A stretch of 64,000 nucleotides of DNA from Anolis sagrei (GCF_037176765.1 NC_090034.1:27102875-27166874); one strand, 5' to 3'; positions 54,210-64,000 are shown, counted from the stretch's first letter. The notes: a model not told the origin generated them from the letters alone. Translations and numbers: made by a program.

Positions 54210-54600
54210 GATATTTATTTATACCCTGCTTTTTCTTTCCACAAAGGAGACGGACAGCAGCTTGCATTAGAATAAAATAGCTTTATTTGTCATTGTGCTA
54301 TCGTACAATAAAATTAAATGCCTTCCACAGCACACACCACAAAACACACCCATTCCTCTGCACTCCAGCCACCACTGCACAGCCCCCAATGCCACATTAA
54401 TACGAAGCCATGGAATTCAACATCGCCACAGATCTAGGATTAAAGCTATCCTTCAGTCTGTTGGTCCTTGCCTTTGTCACCCTGGACTGCCTGCCAGATG
54501 GTAATGATTCAAAGAAAGAATGATCTCCCAAGATCTCCAAGAATGCTCTGAGCTTTCTTAAGGCTGTGGGATTATAGAGTTCTTTCAAAGAGAACTCTAT
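54210..54600 (-). mobile_element. LINE 3' end plus unassigned LINE ORF C-terminus
   Basis: 'atttatttataccctgcttt-ttctttccacaaaggagac' is a reversed 3' end; upstream on the minus strand ALRKLRAFLEILGDHSFFES and LPSGRQSRVTKARTNRLKDS look like a retroelement ORF C-terminus. Clade not determined. Confidence 0.5.
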
Positions 54601-55795
54601 CTATTTATCTACCATTTTATCTACTATTCATTTTCCCTCCCTCCTAATCCATCCATCTATCAGCCTTTCTTTCTATCTATCGACCTTCCTACCTGTCTAC
54701 TACTCCATCCATCCATCCATCCATCCATCCATCCATCCCTACCTATCAATGTACCTATTTATTTATTTAGGGCTTTCTCAACCTCTGCAGAGAGACTCAG
54801 GGCGGCTAACAAAGCGGGACCCCATTGCAACCACATCAAAACATAAAATATACAATTAACAGCAATGTAATAATAACAACAGTATAAAACAGTATAAACA
54901 GTATAAAACCGTAAAAACAATATAAAAACAGACAACAAATAGTCAGCGGTCACTGATTTAAATCATTATCCAAGGGCAGTCCATCAGTTCTAAATAACAA
55001 CACGTCAGTAGGTCAGCCTATTCTCCAAAGGCCTGATCCCATAGTCAGGATTTTACTTGTTTCTGGAAGGTCAAGAGGGATGCAGCAGATCTAATTTCAC
55101 TCGGGAGGGAGTTCCATAGCTGGGGGGGCCACCACAGAAAAGGCCCTGTCCATTGTGCCCGCCAGATGCAATAGCGACAATGGGATAATGAGCAGGGTCT
55201 CCTCAGATGATCTTACCTATCGACCTATCTATCTACCCATTTATCTACCTATCTATCCATCCAACCACCTATCGACCTATCTACTAATCCATCAATCAAT
55301 TTACCTATTGACCTACCTATCCGTCCATCCATCCATCCATTTCTCTACCTTTCTATCCATCCATCTACCTATCTATTGACCTATCTTTCTACTAATCCAT
55401 CCACCCACCTTTCTATCCATTCATCCATCTATCGACCTATCTACAAATCCGTCAATCTACCTATCGACCTACCTATCTATCCATCCATCCATCTACCTTT
55501 CTATCCATCCATCCACCTATTGACCTATCTTATCTGTTAATCCAACTATCCATCCATTTATCTCACTTTCTATTCATCCATCCATCTACCTACCTACCTA
55601 CCTATCCATCCATCCACCTATCTATTGATCTATCTATCTACCCATCCATCCATCCATTTATCTACCTTTCTATTCATCCACCTATCTATCTACTAATCCA
55701 TCCATCCATCTACCTATCTATCAAGCTTTCTCTCTAGCTACTAAACTATCCACCCATCTACCAATTGATCTTTCTTTCTTTCTTTTCTTTCTTTT
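54597..55795. repeat. CTAT/CCAT compound tetranucleotide tract, 1.2 kb
   Basis: 54597-54760 and 55205-55795 consist of 'atccatccatccat', 'ctacctatcta' and 'cgacctatctac' in changing order, with ends in (CTTT)n. A minus-strand L2-like fragment (54762-55210) interrupts the tract. Longer phrases such as 'cgacctatctactaatccat' recur several times, so the tract has higher-order repetition. Confidence 0.85.
54762..55212 (-). mobile_element. L2-like LINE 3' fragment
   Basis: 'tttatttagggctttctcaa-cctctgcagagagactcagg' is the reversed 3' end; 'ttgtttctggaaggtcaaga' and 'gagggagttccatagctggg' match the C-terminal ORF region of the L2-like family. Confidence 0.68.
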
Positions 55796-56021
55796 CACCT
55801 CATTCCTTCAGAGATAGGCAGACTCATCCCTTCAGAGATAAGAAGCCCCACCACATTTGTATCATTTGCAGATTTGGTAATGATATTGCTATGATGGAGA
55901 CATACATTCGTACACCATAAAAGCATTCAAAAGCTATCCCTGATTTACGAAAGTTGGAGGAAGGTTTTAGGGAAGGCAATACACATACACATACATACAT
56001 ACATACATACATACATACATA

Positions 56022-56054
<33 letters not shown>

Positions 56055-56400
56055 GTATATATTTTTCTTGCTTCCTTTCCTGGTTTGTTTTTGTTCTGTT
56101 TTTTCCCTCCCCTTTGAATATATGGGGGTGTGAGTCGGGTTACATAATAAATCCTTGGGAGAGCGGAGGAGAAATAAGCAAAACCCTGGCATTTGCAAGC
56201 TGCAGAGGCAGCCCACGCAACAGTGGGGCCTGAGGCAGGAAGAAAACCATATATCATTTTGCTAGGAATGAATGGGTGGTCTATGGGGCATCTCAACCAG
56301 ACAATAAGAGGCACTGCTTGCTTTCAACCTTCAGACTCCTCAGCCTTTGCTTTGACCACTCAGGTTGTTTACTAGCAGGACTAGAGAATTAACTCCTCTC
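55796..56400. repeat. (CATA)n(CA)n tract and unclassified sequence
   Basis: (CATA)12 then (CA)16 at about 55980-56054; the rest is ordinary intergenic sequence without a recognised gene. Confidence 0.6.
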
Positions 56401-56401
56401 T

Positions 56402-56522
56402 GGCCCCATCTACACTGCCATATACAATCCAGATTATCTGTTTTGAACTGGATTATATGAGTCTACACTGCCATATAATCCAGTTCAAAACAGATCATCT
56501 GGATTTTGTATGGCAGTGGAAA
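56402..56522. mobile_element. Palindromic MITE, third family, best copy
   Basis: 'ccatctacactgccatatac-aatccagattatctgttttg' and its near-complete reverse 'caaaacagatcatctggatt-ttgtatggcagtgga' with centre 'ctggattatatgagtctaca'. Confidence 0.75.
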
Positions 56523-56659
56523 GCCAAGTGGGAAGCTGGGTTAGATGTTTAGCTTTTAAATGTATTTTTTATTGTATTTTAGTTTTGCATTCTGACACAA
56601 ATATTTAATTGTTTTTATACAAAAATTATGTAATTTGTCTTATTTAAAATTTCTATGAT

Positions 56660-57945
56660 TATTCTATTATTGTTATCTGCCTTGAGTCCCTGTGGAGAGA
56701 GAGGAAGGATAGAAATAAAGTTACCGTAGTAGTAGTAATAGTAATAACAATAATAAATATAAAATAAAACAAGAATGGCAACAAAATAATAATATAATGG
56801 TGATAAAATAAAAACAAAAAAATAAAAACATTATAACACATAGTAAGAGCAATAAAATAATAAAAGCAATATAATATAACAATAATATCAGCAAATAGAA
56901 TAAAAATAGCAGCATAACAATAACAGCAACCAAATATTAATGAAATATAAAATAACATTAAATAATAGCAATATAATTTAAAATGATAGCAATACAGGAA
57001 TAAAATAAAATATAAATGATTAATAATAGCACTATAATACAATAATAACAATAAAATAATAAAAATATAAAATAATAATAGCAATATAATAACAACAACA
57101 GCAATCAAATAATAATAAAATAATAGTTGCATTAGTAAAGGTAAAGGTTTTCCCTTCACATTAAGTCTAGTTGTGTCTGACTCTGGAGGGTGCTACATAT
57201 CTCCATTTCTAAGCCAAAAAGCTGGTGTTGTCTGCAGACGCCTCCTAGGTCATGTGGCCAGCATGATTACATGGAGCCCCATTACCTTCTTGCAGAAGCG
57301 GTATCTATTGATCTCACATTTACATGTTTTCGAACTGCTAGGTTGACAGAAGCTGGAGCTAACAGCGGGAGTTCACCCTGCTCCTCAGATCTGAACTGCC
57401 AATCTTTCAGTCAGCAAGTTCAGCAGCTTAGTGGGTTAACCCACTGTGCCCTAAATTAATAATAGTCACATTATAATAATAATAGCAATGAAATAATAAA
57501 ATAAAATAAATGATAGCAATATAATATAATAGCAATAACAGCATGATATACTAACCATAAGAGCAACAAAATAATAATAAAATAATAGTTGTATTATAAT
57601 ATAACAATAGCAATGAAATAATAAAATAAAATATACAATAATAGAAATATAATACAATAACAATAACGATAGCATAACGTAATAACAATAAGAACAATAA
57701 AAAGTCATAAAATAATAGTCTCATTGCAATATAATAACAATAATAGCAATGAAATAATAATAAAATAAAATAAAAGATATAATAATAATAGCAGTACAAT
57801 AACAATAACAGCATGATATAACAAGAGCAAAAATAGTAATAAAATAGTAGTTACATTATAATAACAATACTAGCAATGAAATAATAATACAGTAAAATAT
57901 ATTATAGCAGTAATTACTCTCAGCTTTCCCTGGGCAGCTTCAAAT
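56660..57945. repeat. 1.2-kb AATA/ATA-rich expanded microsatellite
   Basis: Starts at an L2-like 3' end ('ctgccttgagtccctgtgga-gagagagg', 'atagaaataaag') and continues as degenerate 'aataataaaataaa', 'agcaatataataacaa' units to 57945. It is interrupted by the SINE at 57138-57457. Minus-strand ORFs full of Tyr, Ile, Leu and Phe here are artefacts of the composition. Confidence 0.82.
57138..57457 (-). mobile_element. Sauria-type SINE, near complete
   Basis: Reverse 3' end 'ggtaaaggttttcccttcac' to the reversed tRNA head 'gttaacccactgtgcc', inserted in the AT-rich tract (flanks are both ATA-type). Confidence 0.85.
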
Positions 57946-57954
57946 GCAAGGCAA

Positions 57955-58975
57955 TTGTTGGGCTGCTATGATTTTTCCAGTCTGTATGGCCATGTTCTTG
58001 TCTTCGTCATGTATGACCTTGAAGGAGATGGGGGTGGTGATGGCCGACAGTGAACTCTAGCCTGGTCCATGAGCTCACTAAGAGTTGGAAGCGACTGGAC
58101 GAACAAACAACATGGGCATGTTCCAGAAGCATTCTCTCCTGACGTTTTGCCCACATCTATGGCAGGCATCCTCAGAGGTTGGCAACCCCACTAGGCAAGT
58201 GGGGTTTATATGTCTGTAGAATAATGTCCAGGGTGGGAGAAAGAACTCTTGTCTGCTTGAGGCATGTGTGTATGTTTGCAATTAGCCACCTTGATTAGCA
58301 TTGAATGGCCTTGCAGCTTCAAAGCCTGGCTGCTTCCTGCCCGGGGGGGGTCCTTTGTTGGGAGGTGTTAGCTGGCCTTGACTGATTCTTGTCTGGAGTT
58401 CCCCTGTTTTTTGAGTGTTGCTCTTTATTTACTGTCCTGATTTTAGAGGGTTTTTTAAAAAAATATTGGTCGCCAGATTTTGTTCATTTTCATGGTTTCC
58501 TCCTTTCTGTTGAAGTTTGTCCACATGCTTCTTGTGGATTTCAGTGGCTTCTCTGTGTAGTCTGACATGGTGGTTGTCAGCGTGGTCCAGAAAGAACTCT
58601 TGTCTGCTTGAGGTAGTGTGAATGTTGAAATTGGCCAGGTTGATTAGCATTGAATGGCCTTGTAGCTTCAAAGCCTGGCTGCTTCCTGCCAGGGGGGGGC
58701 AATCCTTTGTTGGGAGGTGTTAGCTGGAGTTCCCCTGTTTTTTGGGGGGGTTTTTTTTAGTGTTGCTCTTTATCTACTGTCCTGATTTTAGAGGGTTTTT
58801 TAAAAAATACTGGTCGCCAGATTTTGTTCATTTTCATGGTTTCCTCCTTTCTGTTGAAGTTTGTCCACATGCTTCTTGTGGATTTTTGCTAGCATTGGGG
58901 TGGGATTCTGACTTTAGTGCAACTCAAGGTTTAGGTTGTAGTAGGTTTTTCAGGCTACATGGCCATGTTCTAGAA
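57955..58975 (+). mobile_element. Penelope-like element with internal tandem duplication
   Basis: 'atgttccagaagcattctct' (58118) to 'cttcttgtggattt' (58541), then the block from 'gaaagaactcttgtctgctt' to 'cttcttgtggattt' repeats (58590-58885), offset about 350 bp. A 110-bp unrelated piece (57999-58112, ending 'gactggacgaacaaacaac') interrupts the left end. Right part to 58975 starts the family's terminal phrase again. Confidence 0.78.
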
Positions 58976-59714
58976 CAGTGTTTCTCAACCTTCCTAATGC
59001 CACGACCCCATAATACACTTCCTCGTGTTATGATGACCCCCCAACCATAAAATTAGTTCTGTTGATACTTCATAACTGTCATTTTGCTGCTGTTATGAAT
59101 CATAATGTAAATATCTGATATGCAGGATGTATTTTCATTCACTGGACCAAATTTGGCACAAATACCCAATACACCCAAATTTGAATACTAGTGGGATTGG
59201 GGGAGGGTATTGATTTTGTCTTGTGGGAGTTGCAGTTGCTGGGATTTATAGTTAACCTACAATCAAAAAGCATTCCGAACTCCACCAACAATGGAATTGA
59301 GTCAAACTTGGTATACAGAACTCCCATGACCAACAGAAATTACTGTGATGGGCATTAACCTTGAGTTTTGGAGTTGTAGTTCACCTACATCAAAAGAGCA
59401 CTGTGGACTCAAACAATGATGGATCTGGACCAAACTTGGCATGAATTCTCAATATGCCCAAATGTGAATACTGATGGAGTTTGGGGAAAATACACCTTGA
59501 CATTTGGGAGTTGTAGTTGCTGAGATTTATAGTTCACCTATAAAGAGCATTCTGAACCCTACCAACGACTGAATTGGGCCAAACTTCCCATACAGAACAT
59601 CCACGACCAACAGAAAATACTGTGGTTTCTGATGGTCTTTGGAGTCTCCTCTGCTACCCCCTTGCGACCCCTCCAGGGGTCCCGACCCCCAGGTTGAGAA
59701 ACACTGTTCTAGAA
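58968..59714. mobile_element. hAT-type non-autonomous element, 731 bp, perfect ends and 8-bp TSD
   Basis: Element 58976-59706 begins CAGTGTTTCTCAACC and ends GGTTGAGAAACACTG, a perfect 15-bp inverted repeat. TTCTAGAA (58968-58975 and 59707-59714) is an exact 8-bp target duplication in the host Penelope-like phrase 'catgttctagaagcattctc'. The body has no long ORF; internal phrases recur (about 59225 and 59505). Confidence 0.93.
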
Positions 59715-59872
59715 GCATTCTCTCCTGACGTTTCGCCTGCATCTATGGCAAGCATCTTCAGAGGTTGTGTGGATGCCTGCCATAGATGCAGACGAAACGT
59801 CAGGAGAGAATGCTTCTAGAACATGGCCATAAAGCCCGAAAAACCTACAACAACCCAGTGATTCCAGCCATG
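59707..59872. mobile_element. Penelope-like inverted ends (continuation)
   Basis: 'agcattctctcctgacgttt-cgcctgcatctatggcaagc' then the reverse 'ggatgcctgccatagatgca' to 'gaaaaacctacaacaaccc', forming a 150-bp palindrome before the hAT insertion split it. Confidence 0.8.
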
Positions 59873-59961
59873 AAAGCCTTCGACATTAAACTCAAGGTTT
59901 GTTTGACCAGCAGAGGCATCATTTGGCCTTTGCTGTTTTGCCTTTTTACTGAGGCCACTCA

Positions 59962-60050
59962 ATGGGTGGGATTCGAACCCAGGCCCTCCAAGAAATGGAT
60001 CCATTCCTTGCAATGCCAAGCAGAGCCTTTGCTGCCTGGGCCACAGTGCG
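59962..60050 (-). pseudogene. tRNA-like sequence (decayed tRNA or SINE head)
   Basis: Reverse strand has TGGCCCAGGCAGC...GGCTC (A-box-like) and CTGGGTTCGAATCCCACCC (strong B box, T arm with 4 of 5 pairs). The spacing with a variable-arm-like insert suggests Leu/Ser type, but the acceptor ends do not pair, so a working tRNA is unlikely. Confidence 0.4.
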
Positions 60051-60089
60051 AGCCTGTAGGGAAAGCGCCTGAAAGGTGATGTCCTGACC

Positions 60090-60638
60090 AAAGGCGGGGA
60101 AGAGTTCCTTTGCAGCCTCCCCTGCCCGCTGGTGGGAGCTGTTGCCCCAGGATCGTCGCGCATCAGAGGCGGGACCATCCAAGAGAGAACAAGAGGGCCG
60201 AGCCTTCCCTTTCGTCGTCGTCGTCGCCCTCCTCCTCCTCCTCCTCCTCTTCGTCTCGGGCGGAGCTTGTGGCCAGAGCACCAGAAAGGAGGGAACGCGC
60301 AAGGAAGAAAGGAGAAAGAGAGGAAGGAAGGAAGGAAGGAAGGAAGGAAAGAAGGAAGGAAGAAAGGCAGACGGAAAGAAAGAGCCTGCCGTTGGATCTC
60401 CAGCCCCGCCGGTAAGCGAAGGAGAGGAGGGCAAAAGGGAGGGAAAGGAGGAGAGGGAGAAGGAGGGAGGAGAAAGAGAGGAAAAGGAGGAGAGGAGGAG
60501 GAAGGAAGAGGAGGCGGCACTTTGCAGAGGCCGGCGCGGCGTGGCTTTCTTCTTCTCCTCCTCCTCCTCTTTCTCTTCTTCTTTCCGTGATCTCATCCCT
60601 TTCCTCCCTTTTCCCTTTCCTTCCTTCCTTCTCTGCAG
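60090..60638 (+). promoter_or_regulatory. RAB11FIP3: RAB11FIP3 CpG-rich 5' region, probable non-coding exon and intron
   Basis: CpG-rich from about 60130 ('gatcgtcgcgcatc', 'cgtcgtcgtcgtcg', 'tctcgggcggagc'), then purine-rich (GGAA)n. A donor CCCCGCCG|GTAAGC (exon end 60411) and an acceptor TTCTCTGCAG (60629-60638) define a possible 227-bp intron. Region 60639-61170 would be 5'UTR and holds a short upstream ORF from ATG at 60683 (18 codons). Confidence 0.5.
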
Positions 60639-61170
60639 CTTTTTGGAAGGCTTTTCTTTCCCAAGAGGAAGAAGGAGAAGGGATGCGTGGCCGATGGGTC
60701 GGAAGCTCAAGCCAGGAGGCCCAGCGGATGCTCCAGTAGCCTTGCTTCCTCATCACCTTCCTCACCATCACCATTTGGGATTTCTTCTGGAAGGAAAGGC
60801 CCATGGGATGCTCCAGTCGCAAGACCGCCACTGCTTTCCGCTGTCAACAATGGCTTCTTTTTTAAGGAAAGGAGGATAGATTGGATGTCCACCGAGACCG
60901 CCTTTGCATCTCCACCACCATCACGTTCATCGGGGATTCAAAGGCCTGTGGGATTCCCCGGTGAGATCACCTTTCACCATCATCACCAACATCATCATCC
61001 TTCTTCGTGATTGATTGAAAACAAAGGGGATCCCAAACCTAGTACCTCCCTTCCCCAATGCAAAGGCCCCCTCTGCAGCGTCACCACCATCCCTTCTTCA
61101 TTGTGATTCTTATCTAAGGGAGGGGGGCCCCCAAGGGCCCGCCGGTGCCTCTCTGCCTCCCACCTCTCTG

Positions 61171-63756
61171 ATGAAAATGGAGCCAGATCTTCTCAGGACT
61201 CTGGCCGGTCCCGGGATGGTCCCGCATCCAGACCCTTTGCTGGGTTTGGAGGCCAAGCGGCACCTCCTCCTGCTCCAAGAGCCCGGGCCGGACCTGGTGC
61301 ATATCCTGCGCCCGAGGAAGAGGAAGGTGGGCGAGGAGGAGGAAGGCCTACGATGCAGGGAAGAGGAGGAGGAGGAGGAGGAGGAAGGCTTGGAGGCCCA
61401 GAAGCCAAGTGCTGAGCATCAGAGGAAGGACTCTTTAGTTGTGGATTGGAGCCTTGGCCCGGCCTTGTTGCAAAGCCCCGAGAAAGGCTCAGAGGCCCAG
61501 GAGCCAGATGCCGAGCATCAACAGGGAGACCTGCATCCCTCTTCAGCTGGGGATTGGAAACTGGGCTCAGCCTTGAAGCAAAAGCTTAAGGAAGAAGAGG
61601 AGGAGGAAGGATTGGAGGCCCAAGAGTCAAGTGTTGAGCATCAGAGGAAGGACTCTTTGGCTGTAGATTGGAGCCTTGGCCCAGCTTTGTTGCAAAGCCC
61701 AGAGAATTGCTTGAAGGCCCAGGAGCTAGATGCCGAGCATCAACAGGAAGACCTGCATCCCTCTTTAGCTATGGATTGGAAGCTGAGCTCAGCCTTGAAG
61801 CAGAAGCCTAAGGAAGAAGAGGAGGAGGAGGAAGGCTTGAAGGCCCAGGAGCCAGGTGCTGAGCATCAACAGAAGAACTCTTTGGCTGGGGACTGGAGCC
61901 ACAGCCTCGGCCCAGCCTTGTTGCAAAGTCTAGAGGAATGCTCAGAGGCCCAGGAGCCAGATGCCAAGCATCAACAGGAAGACTTGCATCCCTCTTTAGC
62001 TGTGGATTGGAAGCTGAGCTCAGTCTTGAAGCAAAAGCCTAAGGAAGAAGAAGAAGAAGAAGAAGAAGAAGAAGAAGAAGAGGAAGGCTTGAAGGCCCAG
62101 GAGCCAGGTGCTGAGCATCAGCAGAAGGACTCTTTGGCTGGGGACTGGAGCCACAGCCTCGGCCCAGCCTTGTTGCAAAGTCTAGAGGAATGCTCAGAGG
62201 CCCAGGAGCCAGATGTCAAGCATCAACAGGAAGACCTGAATCCCTCTTTAGCTGTGGATTGGAAGCTGAACTCAGCCTTGAAGCAAAAGCCTAAAGAAGA
62301 AGAGGAAGAGGAAGGCTTGGAGGCCCAGAAGCCTAGTGCTGAGCATCAGCAAGACTTTTTGGCTGTGGATCGGAGGCTTGGCCTAGCCTTGTTGCAAAGT
62401 CCAGAGGAAGAGGAGGAGGAAGAAGAAGGGGAGGAAGGCTCAGAGGCTCAAGAGCCAAGTGCTGAGCCTCAACAGGAAGACCTGCATCCCTCTTTGGCTG
62501 TGGATTGGAGGCTGAGCTCAGCCTTGAAGCAAAAGCCAGAGGAAGAAGAAGAAGAGCAGGAGGAAGGCTCAGAGACCCAGGAGCCAGGTGTTGAGCATCA
62601 ACAGGAAGAGCTGCATCCAACTTTGGCTGTGGATTGGAAGCTGGGCCCGACCCTGCTGCAAAGCCCAGAGAAAGAAGAAGAAGATGAGGAGGAAGACCAG
62701 GAGCCAGGTGCTGAGCATCAGCAGGATGACACCTTGTCTATGGATTGGAGACTGGGCCCGGCCTTGAAGCAAAGGCCTGAGGAAAAAGAAGAGGAGGAGG
62801 CCCAGGGGCTAGGTGCTGAGCACCAACAGAAGTACCTGCAACCCTCCTTGGCTGTGGATTGGAGGCTGAGCTCAGCTTTGAAGGAAAAGCGAGAGGAGGA
62901 GGAGGAGGAGGAGGAAGGCTCAGAGAGCCAGGAGCCAGGTGCTGAGCATCAGCAGGATGACACCTTGGCTGTGGATTGGAGACTGGGCCCGGCCTTGAAA
63001 CAAAGGCCTCAGGAAGAACGGGAGGAAGAAGAGGAGGAGGAGGAGACACAGGAGCCAGGTGCTGAGCACCAACAGAAAGACCTGCAACCCTCCTTGGATT
63101 GGAGGCTGACCTCAGCCTTGAAGCAAAAGCCAGAGGAAGGAGAGAAGGAGAAGAAGGAATGCTCCGAGGCCCAGGAGCCAAATGTCCAGCATCAGCAAAA
63201 GGACTCCTTTTCTGTGGATTGGAGGCTGGGCCTGGCCTTGAAGCAAAGCCCTGAAGAAGAGGAGGAAGAGGAGCTGCAGGTGGTGGCCTCCTTCTTCCGC
63301 TTGGTGGATGCTCAGAGTTTGCAACTGGTTGAAGGAGGCCTTGAAGAGGATGTTGAGGAGGAGGAGCAGGACTTGAGCCAAGCCTCTCTCCCAGCCCCTT
63401 CCCCAGACTCCCCTTGGACAGAAGCGATGGATCCCCCAAACTGCCAAGAGAGGCGGCGGCGGAGGGGCCGCCGGAGGCGAAAGAGCAGCAGCAGCCCCTC
63501 TTTGCTGGACTTGGCTCTGGCGGACCCCCAGTCAGGCTCTGCAATGGACCTCTTCCCCGCTGGCCCACTGTCCAACCCTAGCCTTGAGTTTGGTCAGGAA
63601 GAGGACCAGTGCTTGGCGGAGGAAGGCAAGGACTCCCCTTCCCCGGAGGAGGCCCCTCGGCTGCGGGCTGTCTTCGAGGCCCTGGACCAGGACGGGGATG
63701 GCTTTGTGCGTATCGAGGAGTTCGTCCAGTTTGCTACCGTCTACGGGGCAGAGCAG
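61171..63756 (+). CDS. RAB11FIP3: Rab11 family-interacting protein 3, first coding exon with giant acidic repeat (gene runs off right)
   Basis: 862 codons, donor GCAGAGCAG|GTAAGG. Rab11-FIP3 is an effector of Rab11 and Arf6 that tethers recycling endosomes, notably at the cleavage furrow. The anchor is residues 827-862: PRLRAVFEALDQDGDGFVRI and FVQFATVYGAEQ, nearly identical to human, with a full EF-hand loop Asp839-Gln-Asp-Gly-Asp-Gly...Glu850. Before it lie a Glu/repeat region (about 64-705), an Arg-rich patch (761-771) followed by SSSSPSLLDLALADPQ. An in-frame TGA at 61012-61014 and the first ATG after it at 61171 fix the start (a second ATG at 61177 has the better context). The human exon counterpart is roughly 250 residues and has no such array that I recall. 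The second EF-hand, coiled coil and Rab-binding domain lie outside the window. Confidence 0.88.
61360..63285 (+). repeat. RAB11FIP3: Coding tandem repeat, 16 units of about 40 residues, in RAB11FIP3
   Basis: Each unit has an acidic run (5-14 Glu), a linker of type AQEPGAEHQQKDSLA, then a VDW-L--AL core. Cores alternate: type A VDWSLGPALLQSPE and type B VDWKLSSALKQKPK, giving a dimer of about 78 residues in the first half, more irregular after about 62400. First core at 61441, last at 63214. The frame stays open across all units despite length changes in the GAA/GAG runs, so indels are all multiples of three. Confidence 0.93.
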
Positions 63757-63914
63757 GTAAGGCTCCAAAGCACATGGCTCTGAGGTTGCAGTTGGCAAAT
63801 TGGGTGTATTATCATCCTTCTGGATATGGATCTGCCTGTTCAGTGGTCGGGGATTCTGGGAGTTGGAGGGTCAATCAGCTGGAGGGTTGCTGCAGGTTGC
63901 GGAGGCTTGGTCAA

Positions 63915-64000
63915 TGGCAGGGTGGGCCAACTTCGGCCCTCCCTCCAGATCTTTTGGACTCCAACTCCCACAATTCCCAACAGCCAGTAGGCTGTTAGGA
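63915..64000. mobile_element. Palindromic MITE, first family (cut by window end)
   Basis: 'gggtgggccaacttcggccc', 'ttttggactccaactcccac', 'aattcccaacagccagtagg-ctgttagga' match the left arm and centre of 6312-6482; the right arm lies beyond the window. Confidence 0.7.

Noticed and set aside
60163-60831. Overlapping ORFs on both strands in the RAB11FIP3 5' region
   Set aside because: Purine-rich composition keeps several frames open; none has conserved content, and the region before the in-frame TGA at 61012 is better read as promoter and 5'UTR.
62738-63568. 276-codon minus-strand ORF across RAB11FIP3
   Set aside because: It is a shadow of the GAG/CTC-rich repeat; the plus frame ends in the conserved EF-hand and a proper donor.

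Overview
The window is vertebrate nuclear DNA, almost certainly from a squamate reptile and probably an iguanian lizard; the species cannot be read from it. The evidence is split genes with GT-AG introns plus a squamate-type repeat mix: CR1 and L2-like LINEs, a 5'-truncated L1, R4/Dong-like fragments, Penelope-like elements, hAT-type elements, and tRNA-headed SINEs including copies with the ACCTTT tail of Sauria SINEs. Only about 5 kb is host coding sequence.

Four host genes lie head-to-tail on the plus strand. (1) The last two coding exons of XPO6 (exportin-6), 1074-2829, with 3'UTR and poly(A) signal to about 3440. (2) All of NME4 (mitochondrial nucleoside diphosphate kinase D), five exons between 14919 and 25366, 199 codons. 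(3) All of DECR2 (peroxisomal 2,4-dienoyl-CoA reductase), eight coding exons between 34284 and 45592, 298 codons, ending in a peroxisomal AKL signal, with two probable non-coding 5' exons (ending 31334, and 33710-33806). (4) The first coding exon of RAB11FIP3, 61171-63756, which encodes a very large Glu-rich repeat array before the conserved first EF-hand and then runs off the window. NME4-DECR2-RAB11FIP3 is the order I recall from human 16p13.3; XPO6 sits elsewhere on human 16p, so its junction with NME4 marks a rearrangement.

The intergenic and intronic DNA is a dense record of nested insertions. 3.6-14.6 kb: L2-like LINEs on the minus strand, CR1, SINEs, palindromic MITEs. NME4 introns: SINE pairs, R4-like fragments inside TAA repeats, a young L1 with a perfect target duplication, a CR1, and a clean 43-bp minisatellite. 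25.6-31 kb: L2-like LINE with a nested hAT element, then the DECR2 promoter with CTCF-, ZNF143- and NRF1-type motifs. DECR2 introns: L2, CR1 and Penelope-like pieces. 46-60 kb: a probable DIRS-like fossil, inverted Penelope-like pairs, long tetranucleotide and AT-rich microsatellite tracts, and a full hAT element with an 8-bp target duplication.

There is no operon-like or bacterial system here. The most notable signals are the RAB11FIP3 exon-1 repeat expansion, the apparent targeting of TAA microsatellites by R4/Dong-like elements, tandem arrays built from LINE 3' ends, and the recurrent inverted-pair arrangement of Penelope-like copies.
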